Below, one piece after another: positions 1 to 7,397 of a stretch of DNA of 26,816 bases. The DNA is taken from NCBI GenBank assembly GCA_022769845.1, contig JALEIO010000093.1, positions 1 through 26,816 of the forward strand, given 5' to 3'. A program made the position numbers and the translations under genes. The notes beneath the pieces were generated by a model. It was not told the DNA's origin. It made no database searches and saw only the letters and a program-made list of their open reading frames with translations. This stretch comes from Oscillospiraceae bacterium. GTDB lineage: Bacteria > Bacillota > Clostridia > UMGS1810. Numbering within the stretch: position 1 is the stretch's first letter; every line of letters starts with the position of its first letter.

Positions 1-28
1 CTTTTAAAACTCTCTGATACGAATCCAT
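1..28 (-). CDS. accA: Acetyl-CoA carboxylase carboxyltransferase alpha subunit, N-terminal fragment
   Basis: Only the first nine codons lie in the window (M-D-S-Y-Q-R-V-L-K), running off the left edge. The ATG is preceded by a GGGGGTG ribosome binding site and begins 13 bases after the accD stop. In this family AccA pairs with AccD to move the carboxyl group from carboxybiotin to acetyl-CoA, giving malonyl-CoA. The assignment rests on position directly after accD, the usual accD-accA order in Bacillota, and a start that resembles AccA N-termini. It is inference from context, since nine residues cannot prove a family. Confidence 0.6.
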
Positions 29-41
29 TTTTTCACCCCCG

Positions 42-836
42 TTAAGCATTGTGCAGCTCTAAAATATCAGCAATAGTATTTTTAAGCTTTTCGCGCGGCA
101 CAATAGCGTCAACAAAACCATGTTCGAGCAAAAATTCCGCTTTCTGAAAGCCTTCGGGAAGTTTTTGACCTGTGGTCTGTTCAATAACCCTTGCTCCGGC
201 AAATCCCACAAGCGCTTTTGGCTCGGCAAGAATTATATCGCCTTCCATCGCAAAGCTCGCGGTAACTCCGCCCGTTGTCGGGTCGGTCAAAACGGTTATA
301 TACAAAAGCCCCGCGTCCTTATGTTTTTTCACTGCGCCGCTGACCTTTGCCATTTGCATAAGCGAAAAAATTCCCTCCTGCATACGCGCTCCGCCGGATG
401 TGGTAAAGCCTACCACAGGCAGTTTTTTGCTTAAAGCAAGCTCAAACGCACGTGTGATTTTTTCACCCACAACCCTGCCCATGCTTCCCATCATAAATTC
501 AGAGTTCATAACAAAAATTACATATTTAATACCGTTTGTTTCGGCTATGCCGTATGATACAGCATCCTTGCAGCCACTTGTTTCATAAGCCTTTGCAAGC
601 TTATCGTCGTAATTTGGAAAATCAAGAACGTTTTTGCTCTTTAAATCTGCGTCCTTTTCCTTGAAGCTGTCACAAACAAGCGCGACACGCTCGCTTGGAT
701 TCATACGAAAATATGTGCCGCACTCGGGGCAAATCATATAATTTTTTTCAGCTTCACTATATTCAATTTCCTTGCCGCATTTTTTGCAAACCTTCAGCTT
801 TTTGATTTCCGAACGCTTAAAAAACTTTTCCAGCAT
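42..836 (-). CDS. accD: Acetyl-CoA carboxylase carboxyltransferase beta subunit
   Basis: Beta half of the carboxyltransferase that makes malonyl-CoA, the first committed step of fatty acid synthesis in the cytosol. The N-terminus carries a four-cysteine zinc ribbon (C17, C20, C36, C39), as in bacterial AccD. The crotonase-like core shows GGARMQEG at 148-155 and a TDPTTGGV segment near 184-191, which in the family line the acetyl-CoA site and oxyanion hole. At 264 residues it is slightly shorter than E. coli AccD but normal for Clostridia. The ribosome binding site GAGGTG overlaps the last codons of fabZ, and the gap is only 5 bases, so the two are probably translationally linked. In related operons accC lies between fabZ and accD; here it does not. 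Confidence 0.96.
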   Translation of the reverse strand: MLEKFFKRSEIKKLKVCKKCGKEIEYSEAEKNYMICPECGTYFRMNPSERVALVCDSFKEKDADLKSKNVLDFPNYDDKLAKAYETSGCKDAVSYGIAETNGIKYVIFVMNSEFMMGSMGRVVGEKITRAFELALSKKLPVVGFTTSGGARMQEGIFSLMQMAKVSGAVKKHKDAGLLYITVLTDPTTGGVTASFAMEGDIILAEPKALVGFAGARVIEQTTGQKLPEGFQKAEFLLEHGFVDAIVPREKLKNTIADILELHNA

Positions 837-841
837 AAAAA

Positions 842-1270
842 TTACACCTCTTTTTTATCGGTTATTATCGCAAACGAAAAATCCGCTTTAACCGCAACCT
901 TTCCGTTAACCTTTCCCACACCCTGCGCAAAATAAAACGGCTCGTGAACTCGTGTTATTTTGCACTCGGTTTCAAATGTGTCGCCGGGTTTTACCATACT
1001 TTTAAACTTAACCTTATCAAGCCCGGTAAAATACGGAAGCGCGTTTTTTTTCATTTTGTCTGCCATAAGCACGCATATAGACTGTGCCATTATTTCGCAC
1101 AGTATAACCCCAGGAACTACGGGCGAGTTCGGAAAATGCCCATCCAAAAACCATTCGTTTCCCGTAATTTTTTTAACGCCGTGCGCAACCTCACCCTCCA
1201 CGTATGCTTCGTCAATAAGCAGCATACTGTTTCGGTGGGGCAAAATTTTCATAATTTCTTCTTTGTTCAT
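842..1270 (-). CDS. fabZ: 3-hydroxyacyl-[ACP] dehydratase
   Basis: Hot-dog fold dehydratase that removes water from (3R)-hydroxyacyl-ACP to give trans-2-enoyl-ACP in each elongation cycle. With the ATG at 1270 it has 142 residues. The catalytic histidine is H45 in GHFP and the catalytic glutamate is E59 in PGVILCEIMAQ, the normal FabZ pair; FabA would have Asp here. An upstream in-frame ATG at 1282 overlaps the GGAG ribosome binding site, which sits 6 bases before the 1270 ATG, so the shorter start is chosen. The 166-base space between fabF and fabZ is unusually long for this tightly packed operon and is where accB usually lies in related genomes. Confidence 0.95.
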   Translation of the reverse strand: MNKEEIMKILPHRNSMLLIDEAYVEGEVAHGVKKITGNEWFLDGHFPNSPVVPGVILCEIMAQSICVLMADKMKKNALPYFTGLDKVKFKSMVKPGDTFETECKITRVHEPFYFAQGVGKVNGKVAVKADFSFAIITDKKEV

Positions 1271-1317
1271 TTTAATCTCCATTCCGTCACCCTGCGCCGC
1301 TGTAAACAGTTATCATA

Positions 1318-1371
1318 AATCTCTTATTCGCAGGGCAAAAATGATAAGAGATTAAAACGTCCGAGCGTTTT
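1318..1371 (-). other. Structured intergenic region between fabF and fabZ
   Basis: Two inverted repeats lie side by side in the fabF-fabZ gap. The first has perfect 10-base arms, AATCTCTTAT (1318-1327) and ATAAGAGATT (1344-1353), around a 16-base loop. The second pairs AAAACG (1354-1359) with CGTTTT (1366-1371) around a 6-base loop. In the direction of transcription neither is followed at once by a clear U-run, so an RNA-processing site, a partial attenuator, or scar sequence left where accB was lost are all possible. No reading frame of note fits here apart from a frame that is mostly antisense-like shadow of fabF. Confidence 0.5.
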
Positions 1372-1436
1372 CAAGGTGCTGAACCGATAAAAATTTTGCA
1401 CCGATAATTAATTTTTCCAACATCTTAATAAAAATA

Positions 1437-2666
1437 TTAAAATTTTTTAAACGCAAGACACGCGTTGTGACCGCCAAATCCCAGCGATACCGAAAGCGCC
1501 AAATCAATATCTGTTTTAAGTGCTTTGTTAGGCGTATAATCAAGGTCGCACTCCTCGTCGGGCACTTTATAACCGATTGTAGGCGGAATAATGTTGTTTT
1601 TAAGCGCAAGAATTGCAGCTATTGCCTCAACCGCACCCGCAGCGCCCAGCATATGACCCGTCATTGATTTTGTCGAGCTTATATGAACCTTGTATGCTCC
1701 GTCGCCAAACGCTTTTTTTATAGCCATAGTTTCGGTTTTGTCGTTTAGCGGAGTGCTCGTGCCGTGAGCATTTATATAAACCTTTTCAAAATCTATATTG
1801 CTTTCATCAGCAACAGATTCCTTAATAGCATTTGCTCCGCCGATTCCATCGGGAGACGGTGCGGTAACATGATATGCGTCGCAGGTGTTTCCGTAACCTG
1901 TAATTTCAGCATAAATCTTTGCTCCTCTTTGCTTTGCATGCTCATATTCCTCAAGCACAAGAGCACCGGAGCCCTCACCCATAACAAAACCGCATCTTTC
2001 CTTGTCAAACGGTATAGAAGCCCTATCCTTGTCATCGCTTTCGCAAAGCGCCATACAGTTTATAAAGCCCGCAAATCCCAAAGGATTTACAGAAGCCTCC
2101 GCACCGCCTGCAATAACAGCGTCTACATAACCGCCTTTAATCGCACGGTAAGCTTCGCCTATACAGTTTGAGCCTGTTGCACACGCGGTAACAATGGATA
2201 AACACGGACCCTTTGCGCCGTATTTTATCGCAATGTTTCCTGCCGCAATATTCGCAATCATTTTAGGAATAAACATCGGCGAAACACGTTTGGGACCGCG
2301 ATGAATAAGGTTTGTGTGTTCAGCCATCATTGTGTCAAAGCCGCCTATGCCCGAGCCAAAATATACACCGAGTCTTTCAGGCGCAATTTTGTCAATGATT
2401 TTGCTTTCCTCCACTGCCTGATAAACTGCCGCCAAAGCATACTGCGAATATCTGTCAAGCTTTCGCGCCTCTCCCTTATCCATATAAAGAGTCGCGTCAA
2501 AATCTCTGACTTCTCCTGCAAGGGTTGCCTTAAAATCAGTTATGTCAAACTTTGTAACCCTGTCAATACCGTTTTTTCCGGAAACAATGCTGTTCCAAAA
2601 ATCGTTTATATTATTTCCGACGGGCGAAATAACGCCCATACCCGTTACAACCACTCTCTTGTTCAT
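1437..2666 (-). CDS. fabF: 3-oxoacyl-[ACP] synthase II
   Basis: Condensing enzyme that elongates acyl-ACP with malonyl-ACP. The 409-residue length matches the family. The thiolase-fold Cys-His-His triad is visible: C162 in TACATGSN, H301 in NAHGTSTPLND and H338 in KSMTGHMLGAAGA, with the conserved K333 in the same motif. Having His at both positions separates it from FabH (His-Asn). The start ATG follows AAAGGAA and lies 21 bases downstream of fabG. It is the only elongating ketoacyl-ACP synthase in this operon; no FabB is present, as expected for Bacillota. Confidence 0.97.
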   Translation of the reverse strand: MNKRVVVTGMGVISPVGNNINDFWNSIVSGKNGIDRVTKFDITDFKATLAGEVRDFDATLYMDKGEARKLDRYSQYALAAVYQAVEESKIIDKIAPERLGVYFGSGIGGFDTMMAEHTNLIHRGPKRVSPMFIPKMIANIAAGNIAIKYGAKGPCLSIVTACATGSNCIGEAYRAIKGGYVDAVIAGGAEASVNPLGFAGFINCMALCESDDKDRASIPFDKERCGFVMGEGSGALVLEEYEHAKQRGAKIYAEITGYGNTCDAYHVTAPSPDGIGGANAIKESVADESNIDFEKVYINAHGTSTPLNDKTETMAIKKAFGDGAYKVHISSTKSMTGHMLGAAGAVEAIAAILALKNNIIPPTIGYKVPDEECDLDYTPNKALKTDIDLALSVSLGFGGHNACLAFKKF

Positions 2667-2687
2667 ATAAAAATTCCTTTCATATAC

Positions 2688-3428
2688 CTACATTGCCAAT
2701 CCGCCGTCGATGCGAATAACCTCGCCCGTGATGTAGTCAGACAAATCGCTTGCAAGAAATGCCGCAAGATTTGCCACCTCATCGGCGCTGCCCATTCTTT
2801 TTAACGGAATTGAAGATAAAACGTTTTCATTATCTTGAAAACTTTCGGTCATATCCGTTTTTATAAACCCCGGCGCAATGGCGTTACAGCAAACATTTCT
2901 TGAGGCAAGCTCCTTTGCAACCGTTTTTGTAAGGCCTATAATTCCTGCCTTTGCCGACGAATAATTCGCCTGACCCGCGTTTCCGATAATACCCGAAACC
3001 GAGCTGATATTTATAATTTTTCCGTATTTTTTCTTCATAAAATTACGGTAGCAATGCTTTATCATATTAAAAGCGCCTTTTAAATTCGTGTCAATAACGC
3101 TGTCAAAATCATTTTCGCCCATCTGCAAAACAAGCTTGTCATTGGTAATTCCTGCGTTGTTAACCAAAATGTCAACGCCGCCAAAATCAGATATTACCTG
3201 TTTTACAATGTTTTCACATTCCGAAAAGTTTGACACGTCGCATTTGTAAATGTTGATTTTTCCGCCGTTTTTATCAATTTCAGCCTTTAATTCGCGTGCT
3301 TTTTCTTCACTGCCGCAATATATAGCCGCAATAGACGCACCCTCGTTTGACAATTTGAGCGCAATCGCCCGTCCTATTCCTCTTGACGCACCGGTTATAA
3401 GCGCGGTTTTTCCGTTAAGCATTGCCAT
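2688..3428 (-). CDS. fabG: 3-oxoacyl-[ACP] reductase
   Basis: NADPH-dependent short-chain dehydrogenase that reduces 3-oxoacyl-ACP to (3R)-hydroxyacyl-ACP. The Rossmann motif TGASRGIG is at 12-19, NNAG at 90-93, and the catalytic S143, Y156 and K160 are all present in the usual spacing. The 246-residue length is typical. The start ATG lies inside the end of fabD (14-base overlap), with a GAGG box 6 bases upstream. That overlap and the reading order fabD-fabG-fabF support translational coupling. The FabG assignment over a generic SDR comes from the operon; the motifs alone fit both. Confidence 0.96.
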   Translation of the reverse strand: MAMLNGKTALITGASRGIGRAIALKLSNEGASIAAIYCGSEEKARELKAEIDKNGGKINIYKCDVSNFSECENIVKQVISDFGGVDILVNNAGITNDKLVLQMGENDFDSVIDTNLKGAFNMIKHCYRNFMKKKYGKIINISSVSGIIGNAGQANYSSAKAGIIGLTKTVAKELASRNVCCNAIAPGFIKTDMTESFQDNENVLSSIPLKRMGSADEVANLAAFLASDLSDYITGEVIRIDGGLAM

Positions 3429-4347
3429 TCACCGCCTCTAAAGCCGTGGTAAGAGTGTCATAATCCTCAACAGAATATGTCCTTACCTCGTCCGAAATTT
3501 TCTTTATAAGACCGCACAGCGTTTTTCCTGCGCCGGCCTCAATAAAATCGGTAAATCCGTCTGCAATCATTCGGTTTATGGTGTCGCACCAGCGCACAGG
3601 ATTATTCATCTGCTTTGAAAGCGTGTCGATAACCGCTCCATCATACGGCATAGCAGTGTAGTTTGCGTAAACCGGAATTTTCGGAGCAGCAAGCGTTATA
3701 TTTTTCAAATACTCATTGAATTTTTCTGCCGCACCGTCCATAAACGGAGAATGAAAAGCCGCACCGACTGCCAAATCAATAACTCTCGCCGAAACCTCTT
3801 TCGCCTCGTCTTTAAATGCGGCTATCGCGGTTTTTGTGCCTGCTACAACCGTCTGGACTGGTGAATTGTAGTTTACGGGGTAAATTTTTTCGCCGTTTGC
3901 GCGAATTTTTTCACATATATTTTCAACCGCTTTGCTGTCAATTTTCAAAACTGCCGCCATAGCGGTGTCGTGTTCTTCAGCAGCCTCCTGCATAAAAATG
4001 CCTCGCTGGGTAACGATTTCAAAGCCTTTTTCATAAGAATACACATCTGCATACGCAAGCGCGGCAATTTCGCCGAGCGAAAATCCTGCAACGCCATCGG
4101 GAATAATACCGTTTTCTTTAAGCGCAAGCGCGGCGCAAAGGTCTACAAGATAAAGACACGGCTGCGTGTTTTTCGTTTGGCAAAGCTCTTCGCTCGTGCC
4201 TGCAAAAGACTGCGCCATTGTGCCGTTTCTGTAGCTTTCGGCAAAATCATATAATTTTTTTGCACTGTCAAAATTTTCATAAAGCGACTTTCCCATTCCG
4301 GAATACTGCGCGCCCTGACCCGAAAAAACTATTGCTAATTTACCCAT
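3415..4347 (-). CDS. fabD: Malonyl-CoA:ACP transacylase
   Basis: Transfers malonyl groups from CoA to ACP, supplying extender units to FabH and FabF. The sequence begins with the family FSGQGAQ motif (residues 8-14), the nucleophile is S90 in GFSLGE, and the partner histidine is H199 in AAFHSPFM. A GAGKTL segment near the C-terminus is also conserved. Length 310 is normal. The ATG overlaps the fabK 3' end by 13 bases with a GGGAG box upstream, so it belongs to the same transcript. Confidence 0.96.
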   Translation of the reverse strand: MGKLAIVFSGQGAQYSGMGKSLYENFDSAKKLYDFAESYRNGTMAQSFAGTSEELCQTKNTQPCLYLVDLCAALALKENGIIPDGVAGFSLGEIAALAYADVYSYEKGFEIVTQRGIFMQEAAEEHDTAMAAVLKIDSKAVENICEKIRANGEKIYPVNYNSPVQTVVAGTKTAIAAFKDEAKEVSARVIDLAVGAAFHSPFMDGAAEKFNEYLKNITLAAPKIPVYANYTAMPYDGAVIDTLSKQMNNPVRWCDTINRMIADGFTDFIEAGAGKTLCGLIKKISDEVRTYSVEDYDTLTTALEAVNGNA

Positions 4348-5279
4348 TTTGACGCTCCCTTCAAGATTTTTTCAGCGTCTGTGCAAATTTCTTCAATAAT
4401 TTCCTTTGCACACTGCTCTTTATTTACCATTCCTGCAATCTGACCTGCAAGAAAACAGCCGTTTTTCTCATCGCCGTTTACCGCCGCAAGACGGAGTGCG
4501 CCGACTGCCATTTTTTCCAAATCGTCATCTGAAATATCAGAATATTCCGCCTTTGCATATGCGCGGGAAAAAGGTGTCTTTATACTGCGCACGGGATGAC
4601 CCAAACGTTTACCCGTAACAATTGTTGAAATGTCACCGGCCTTAAGCACCTTGTTTTTATAATTCTGATGCACATTGCACTCTTTTGCAACCAAAAACCT
4701 CGTGCCAAGCTGAACGCCGACAGCGCCAAGCATAAATGCCGCCGCAACGCCCCTGCCATCAGCAATGCCGCCTGCCGCGATAACAGGAATTGAAACCGCG
4801 TCGCACACCTGCGGAACAAGCGCTATAGTTGTGGTGTCGCCAACGTGACCGCCCGATTCGCCGCCCTCGGCAATAACAGCCGCAGCGCCGAGACGTTCCA
4901 CAATTTTTGCAAGCGCGGTGGACGCAACAACAGGAATTACCTTTATTCCCGCGCCAAGCCATCTATCCATATATTTTGACGGATTTCCCGCGCCCGTTGT
5001 GATAACACTGACTTTTTCCTTTGCCAACAGCTCTGCAACCTCATCGGTATACGGACTCATCAGCATAACGTTTACGCCGAAAGGCTTATCGGTAAGCTTT
5101 CGTGCCGTTTCAATCTGATTTTTCAGATAATCGGCGTCATAATTCATTGCCGAAATTATACCAAGACCGCCGCCGTTTGAAACAGCAGCGGCAAGTTGGG
5201 CGTCGGCAATGTGCGCCATACCGCCCTGAAAAACAGGGTATTTAATTTTCAGCATATCGCATATTGCAGAATTAAGCAT
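4335..5279 (-). CDS. fabK: Enoyl-[ACP] reductase II, FMN-dependent
   Basis: Performs the last reduction of the elongation cycle, enoyl-ACP to acyl-ACP, using FMN and NAD(P)H. The TIM-barrel 2-nitropropane-dioxygenase-like fold is evident: GGMAHIADAQLAAAVSNGGG begins at residue 19, EGGESGGHVG lies mid-protein, and IAAGGIADGRG with VQLGTRFL forms the FMN phosphate site. Length 314 fits FabK. No FabI is seen in the window, so this is likely the operon's own enoyl reductase. FabK enzymes are known to be naturally insensitive to triclosan; that is family knowledge, not a test of this protein. Its AAGGAG ribosome binding site overlaps the acpP stop codon. Confidence 0.95.
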   Translation of the reverse strand: MLNSAICDMLKIKYPVFQGGMAHIADAQLAAAVSNGGGLGIISAMNYDADYLKNQIETARKLTDKPFGVNVMLMSPYTDEVAELLAKEKVSVITTGAGNPSKYMDRWLGAGIKVIPVVASTALAKIVERLGAAAVIAEGGESGGHVGDTTTIALVPQVCDAVSIPVIAAGGIADGRGVAAAFMLGAVGVQLGTRFLVAKECNVHQNYKNKVLKAGDISTIVTGKRLGHPVRSIKTPFSRAYAKAEYSDISDDDLEKMAVGALRLAAVNGDEKNGCFLAGQIAGMVNKEQCAKEIIEEICTDAEKILKGASKWVN

Positions 5280-5285
5280 TTTTGA

Positions 5286-5507
5286 TTACTCCTTTTTGCT
5301 GTCGATATATTCAACAAGCGAGCCTACGGTTTTGCCTACATCAGCAACCGAGATTTCAATTCCGAATTCGTCCTCGAGCTCCATCATAATTTCAACCGTT
5401 TCGAGCGAATCGATACCCAAATCTTCAAAGGTTGTTTCGTTTGTGATGGACGATGTGTCCATATCAAGATGATCTGCCAATACTTCTTTAATTTTTTCAA
5501 TAGTCAT
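5286..5507 (-). CDS. acpP: Acyl carrier protein
   Basis: Small acidic four-helix carrier, 73 residues. The phosphopantetheine attachment serine is S34 in the GIDSLETVE motif, followed by the acidic recognition helix (MMELEDEFGIEI). A longer in-frame TTG start at 5522 lies inside the GGAGG ribosome binding site, so the ATG at 5507 (8 bases after GGAGG) is chosen. It sits between fabH and fabK, as in many Clostridia, and carries all intermediates for the neighbouring enzymes. Confidence 0.97.
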   Translation of the reverse strand: MTIEKIKEVLADHLDMDTSSITNETTFEDLGIDSLETVEIMMELEDEFGIEISVADVGKTVGSLVEYIDSKKE

Positions 5508-5540
5508 TTTACATTCCTCCAAAACATTTTTCTTTACTTT

Positions 5541-6494
5541 TTACCATTTTACAAGGCACGAACCGCTTGACAGTCCGCCGCCGAACGCCGACATTGCTAT
5601 AATGTCACCGTCCTTTAAATCTTTTGTACGGTTAAGCTCGTCAAGAGCAATTGCAATGCTCGCCGCCGAGGTATTACCGTAGTTTTGTATGTTAACAAAA
5701 AACTTTTCCATTGGAATTTTAAGTCTTTTGCTCGCATATTGAATAATTCTCACATTCGCCTGATGAGGCACAATGTATTTTATATCGCCGAGTGAAATAT
5801 GCGCGTCCTCCGCAAGACGCTTAATATCGTTTGTCATAGTGTTTACAGCAAATTTAAAGGTTTCCTGACCGTCCATAAAAATTTTCGGTTTTTCACATTC
5901 TTTTGTATAATACGGCGAAAGATTTGTGCCTGACGGAATTTTTATAACATCATCACCGCCGCAGGTATTAAGGTGCGACGCAATGTAACCGTCTCCTTTC
6001 TCAAGCACTGCCGCTCCGGCACCGTCTCCAAAAATAACACAGGTATTTCTGTCAGTCCAGTCTATAATTTTGCTTATTCTTTCACTGGCCACCACAAGTG
6101 CCTTTTTTACTTTGCCGCGGGCAAAAAATCCGGCAGCGGTATCAAGCGCAAACATAAATCCGCTGCACGCCGAGTTTATATCAAACGCAGGACATTCAAT
6201 ACCCAAAAGCTGCCCTATTCCGCCTGCTGTTGTTGGACAAAGATTATCGCCCGTCATTGAAGCGGAAATGATAATGTCAATTTCGCCTGCTTCCGTTTTG
6301 CTCATTTCAAGAGCCGCTTTTGCCGCTTTGTATCCCATTTCAACGGTGGATTCGTCTGTCGAAATCCGCCTTTCGTTTATTCCAATTCTTTGCTTTATCC
6401 ATTCGTCAGATGTGTCAATCGTCTTGGATAAGTCGTCGTTTGTCACTGTAAACGGCGGAAGGTAGCTTCCCGTTCCCACAATTTTAAAGCTCAT
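5541..6494 (-). CDS. fabH: 3-oxoacyl-[ACP] synthase III (initiation enzyme)
   Basis: Starts each chain by condensing an acyl-CoA primer with malonyl-ACP. The FabH Cys-His-Asn triad is clear: C110 in NSACSGFMFAL, H244 in IVPHQANVRI and N274 in NYGNTSAASI. Length 317 is normal. It is the first gene after its own promoter (TTGAGA-N17-TATAAT), so it leads the main biosynthetic transcript. AAGGAAG precedes the ATG, and the predicted leader is very short, about 14 bases. The operator overlapping its -35 box suggests that repression here sets flow into the whole pathway. Confidence 0.96.
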   Translation of the reverse strand: MSFKIVGTGSYLPPFTVTNDDLSKTIDTSDEWIKQRIGINERRISTDESTVEMGYKAAKAALEMSKTEAGEIDIIISASMTGDNLCPTTAGGIGQLLGIECPAFDINSACSGFMFALDTAAGFFARGKVKKALVVASERISKIIDWTDRNTCVIFGDGAGAAVLEKGDGYIASHLNTCGGDDVIKIPSGTNLSPYYTKECEKPKIFMDGQETFKFAVNTMTNDIKRLAEDAHISLGDIKYIVPHQANVRIIQYASKRLKIPMEKFFVNIQNYGNTSAASIAIALDELNRTKDLKDGDIIAMSAFGGGLSSGSCLVKW

Positions 6495-6514
6495 TTTGAA
6501 CTTCCTTTCTAAAA

Positions 6515-6543
6515 ATTATACCGTCTGCTTGTTGATTTCTCAA
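6515..6543 (-). promoter_or_regulatory. Promoter of the fab operon
   Basis: Reading the minus strand, TTGAGA (6543-6538) is followed by a 17-base spacer and a perfect TATAAT (6520-6515). The predicted start is about 14 bases before the fabH ATG. The -35 box is embedded in the inverted repeat listed separately. Confidence 0.75.
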
Positions 6544-6547
6544 CATC
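6528..6547 (-). promoter_or_regulatory. Candidate FabT-like operator at fabH
   Basis: An inverted repeat TGTTGA-N4-TCAACA spans 6530-6545 and covers the -35 box. On the plus strand it reads CTTGTTG-N6-CAACA, the same half-sites and spacing as the longer palindrome at the regulator promoter (7204-7227). The central TT and T are shared too. Binding here would block RNA polymerase. Confidence 0.65.
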
Positions 6548-6616
6548 TATATCAAAAAAAATTAACTGCTTTTTAATTTACTTAAACATTAGGCATTAAA
6601 AAATAAGTATCCTGAT

Positions 6617-6651
6617 AGCTTGCATTGTAACCTAAAAAATATATGCAAGCT
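6617..6651 (-). other. Inverted repeat after the marR-like gene
   Basis: AGCTTGCAT (6617-6625) pairs perfectly with ATGCAAGCT (6643-6651) around a T-rich 17-base loop, starting 4 bases after the regulator stop codon. A run of six T follows about 10 bases beyond the stem in the transcribed direction. This may end or weaken the regulator transcript before the fabH promoter, but the U-run is too far for a confident terminator. Confidence 0.4.
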
Positions 6652-6654
6652 TAA

Positions 6655-7158
6655 CTATTTTTCTTTTTTCAATTTTGCCTTATTTACGCACTTTGCAATG
6701 TTACCTGCGGTTGTTCGCAAGGTGCGGTACATTGTTGTACGGTTTTCCTCGTCAATATCGGTAAGGCTGATTATGTCGATAAGCTTTGAAATTGTTTCGA
6801 CAATCGGAACCATTATCTTTTGCGCGCTTTCGGTAATAATCGCAGGCGTGTTATATTTTTTTTCACCGCAGAAATCAGGATATTCTATATACCCTTTTTT
6901 ATAAAGCGCAGCAAATGTTCGCGAAACAGACGCTTTGTCTGCACCGATAATTTCAGCAAGCTGCGATACGGTAAGACCATCGCGGTATAGCATAAGATAC
7001 GACAAATAAATTCCCTGACTTCCGGTAAGACCGTATTCTTTCATAACATCATTTTTAAGGCGGCGGATATTTTTGTGTATGATCGCAATATTGTTTGCAA
7101 ATGCCTCAAACCGCTTTATAAGCAAAATCTGATCAAATTTTAAATTTTTATTATCCAA
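6655..7158 (-). CDS. MarR-family regulator of fatty acid synthesis (FabT-like)
   Basis: Winged-helix DNA-binding protein of about 167 residues. The core reads GLTVSQLAEIIGADKASVSRTF, a MarR helix-turn-helix, followed by a wing (YPDFCGEKKYNTPAIITESA). It heads the fab operon, the place of FabT in streptococci and many Clostridia, where FabT represses fab genes, aided by acyl-ACP. The longest frame begins at an ATG at 7176, but that codon has no ribosome binding site and lies only about 10 bases past the likely transcription start. A TTG at 7158 is preceded by GGGGGA at good spacing, so it is preferred. Its promoter holds a perfect 9-base-arm palindrome, and a matching site lies at fabH. Function as repressor is inference; the family and operator pair are seen. 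Confidence 0.85.
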   Translation of the reverse strand: MDNKNLKFDQILLIKRFEAFANNIAIIHKNIRRLKNDVMKEYGLTGSQGIYLSYLMLYRDGLTVSQLAEIIGADKASVSRTFAALYKKGYIEYPDFCGEKKYNTPAIITESAQKIMVPIVETISKLIDIISLTDIDEENRTTMYRTLRTTAGNIAKCVNKAKLKKEK

Positions 7159-7192
7159 AACTATCCCCCAAAACATTTCAAATTACAAGGGT

Positions 7193-7221
7193 ATTTTAGC
7201 ACATACTTGTTGCGTTGTCAA
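7193..7221 (-). promoter_or_regulatory. Promoter of the marR/fabT-like gene
   Basis: A consensus TTGACA (7221-7216) with a 17-base spacer and TAAAAT (7198-7193) on the minus strand. The transcript would start near 7186, which leaves room for the ribosome binding site of the TTG start at 7158 but hardly for the ATG at 7176. Confidence 0.75.
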
Positions 7222-7227
7222 CAAGTA
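7204..7227. promoter_or_regulatory. Palindromic operator in the regulator promoter
   Basis: TACTTGTTG (7204-7212), a 6-base centre, then CAACAAGTA (7219-7227): perfect 9-base arms. It covers the -35 box and most of the spacer, so a bound dimer would prevent transcription. The half-site CTTGTTG recurs with equal spacing at fabH. It is the likely autoregulatory site. Confidence 0.75.
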
Positions 7228-7397
7228 TTGTAAAATTTTTAATAAATTTTTCCAATTATATTTTACACTGTGCCGACTCATCCTTAAAAATTCGCTCTAC
7301 AAAAGCAAAAATTATAAAAAAACAAATATTTGCCATATCTGTCGATTTAATGCACCGGATATAATTTTCGGCACTATTAATGCTCAAAGCACTATTT

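Noticed and set aside
1318..1353. Inverted repeat as terminal repeat of an insertion element
   Set aside because: No transposase, no target-site duplication, and the arms lie only 16 bases apart.
1352..1609. 85-residue open frame overlapping the fabF 3' end
   Set aside because: It runs mostly through fabF in another frame, has no ribosome binding site and no recognisable sequence; it is not a remnant of accB.
7260..7397. Terminator after the AraC-type gene
   Set aside because: The best pairing (GTGCCG with CGGTGC) relies on G-U pairs and is not followed by a U-run.
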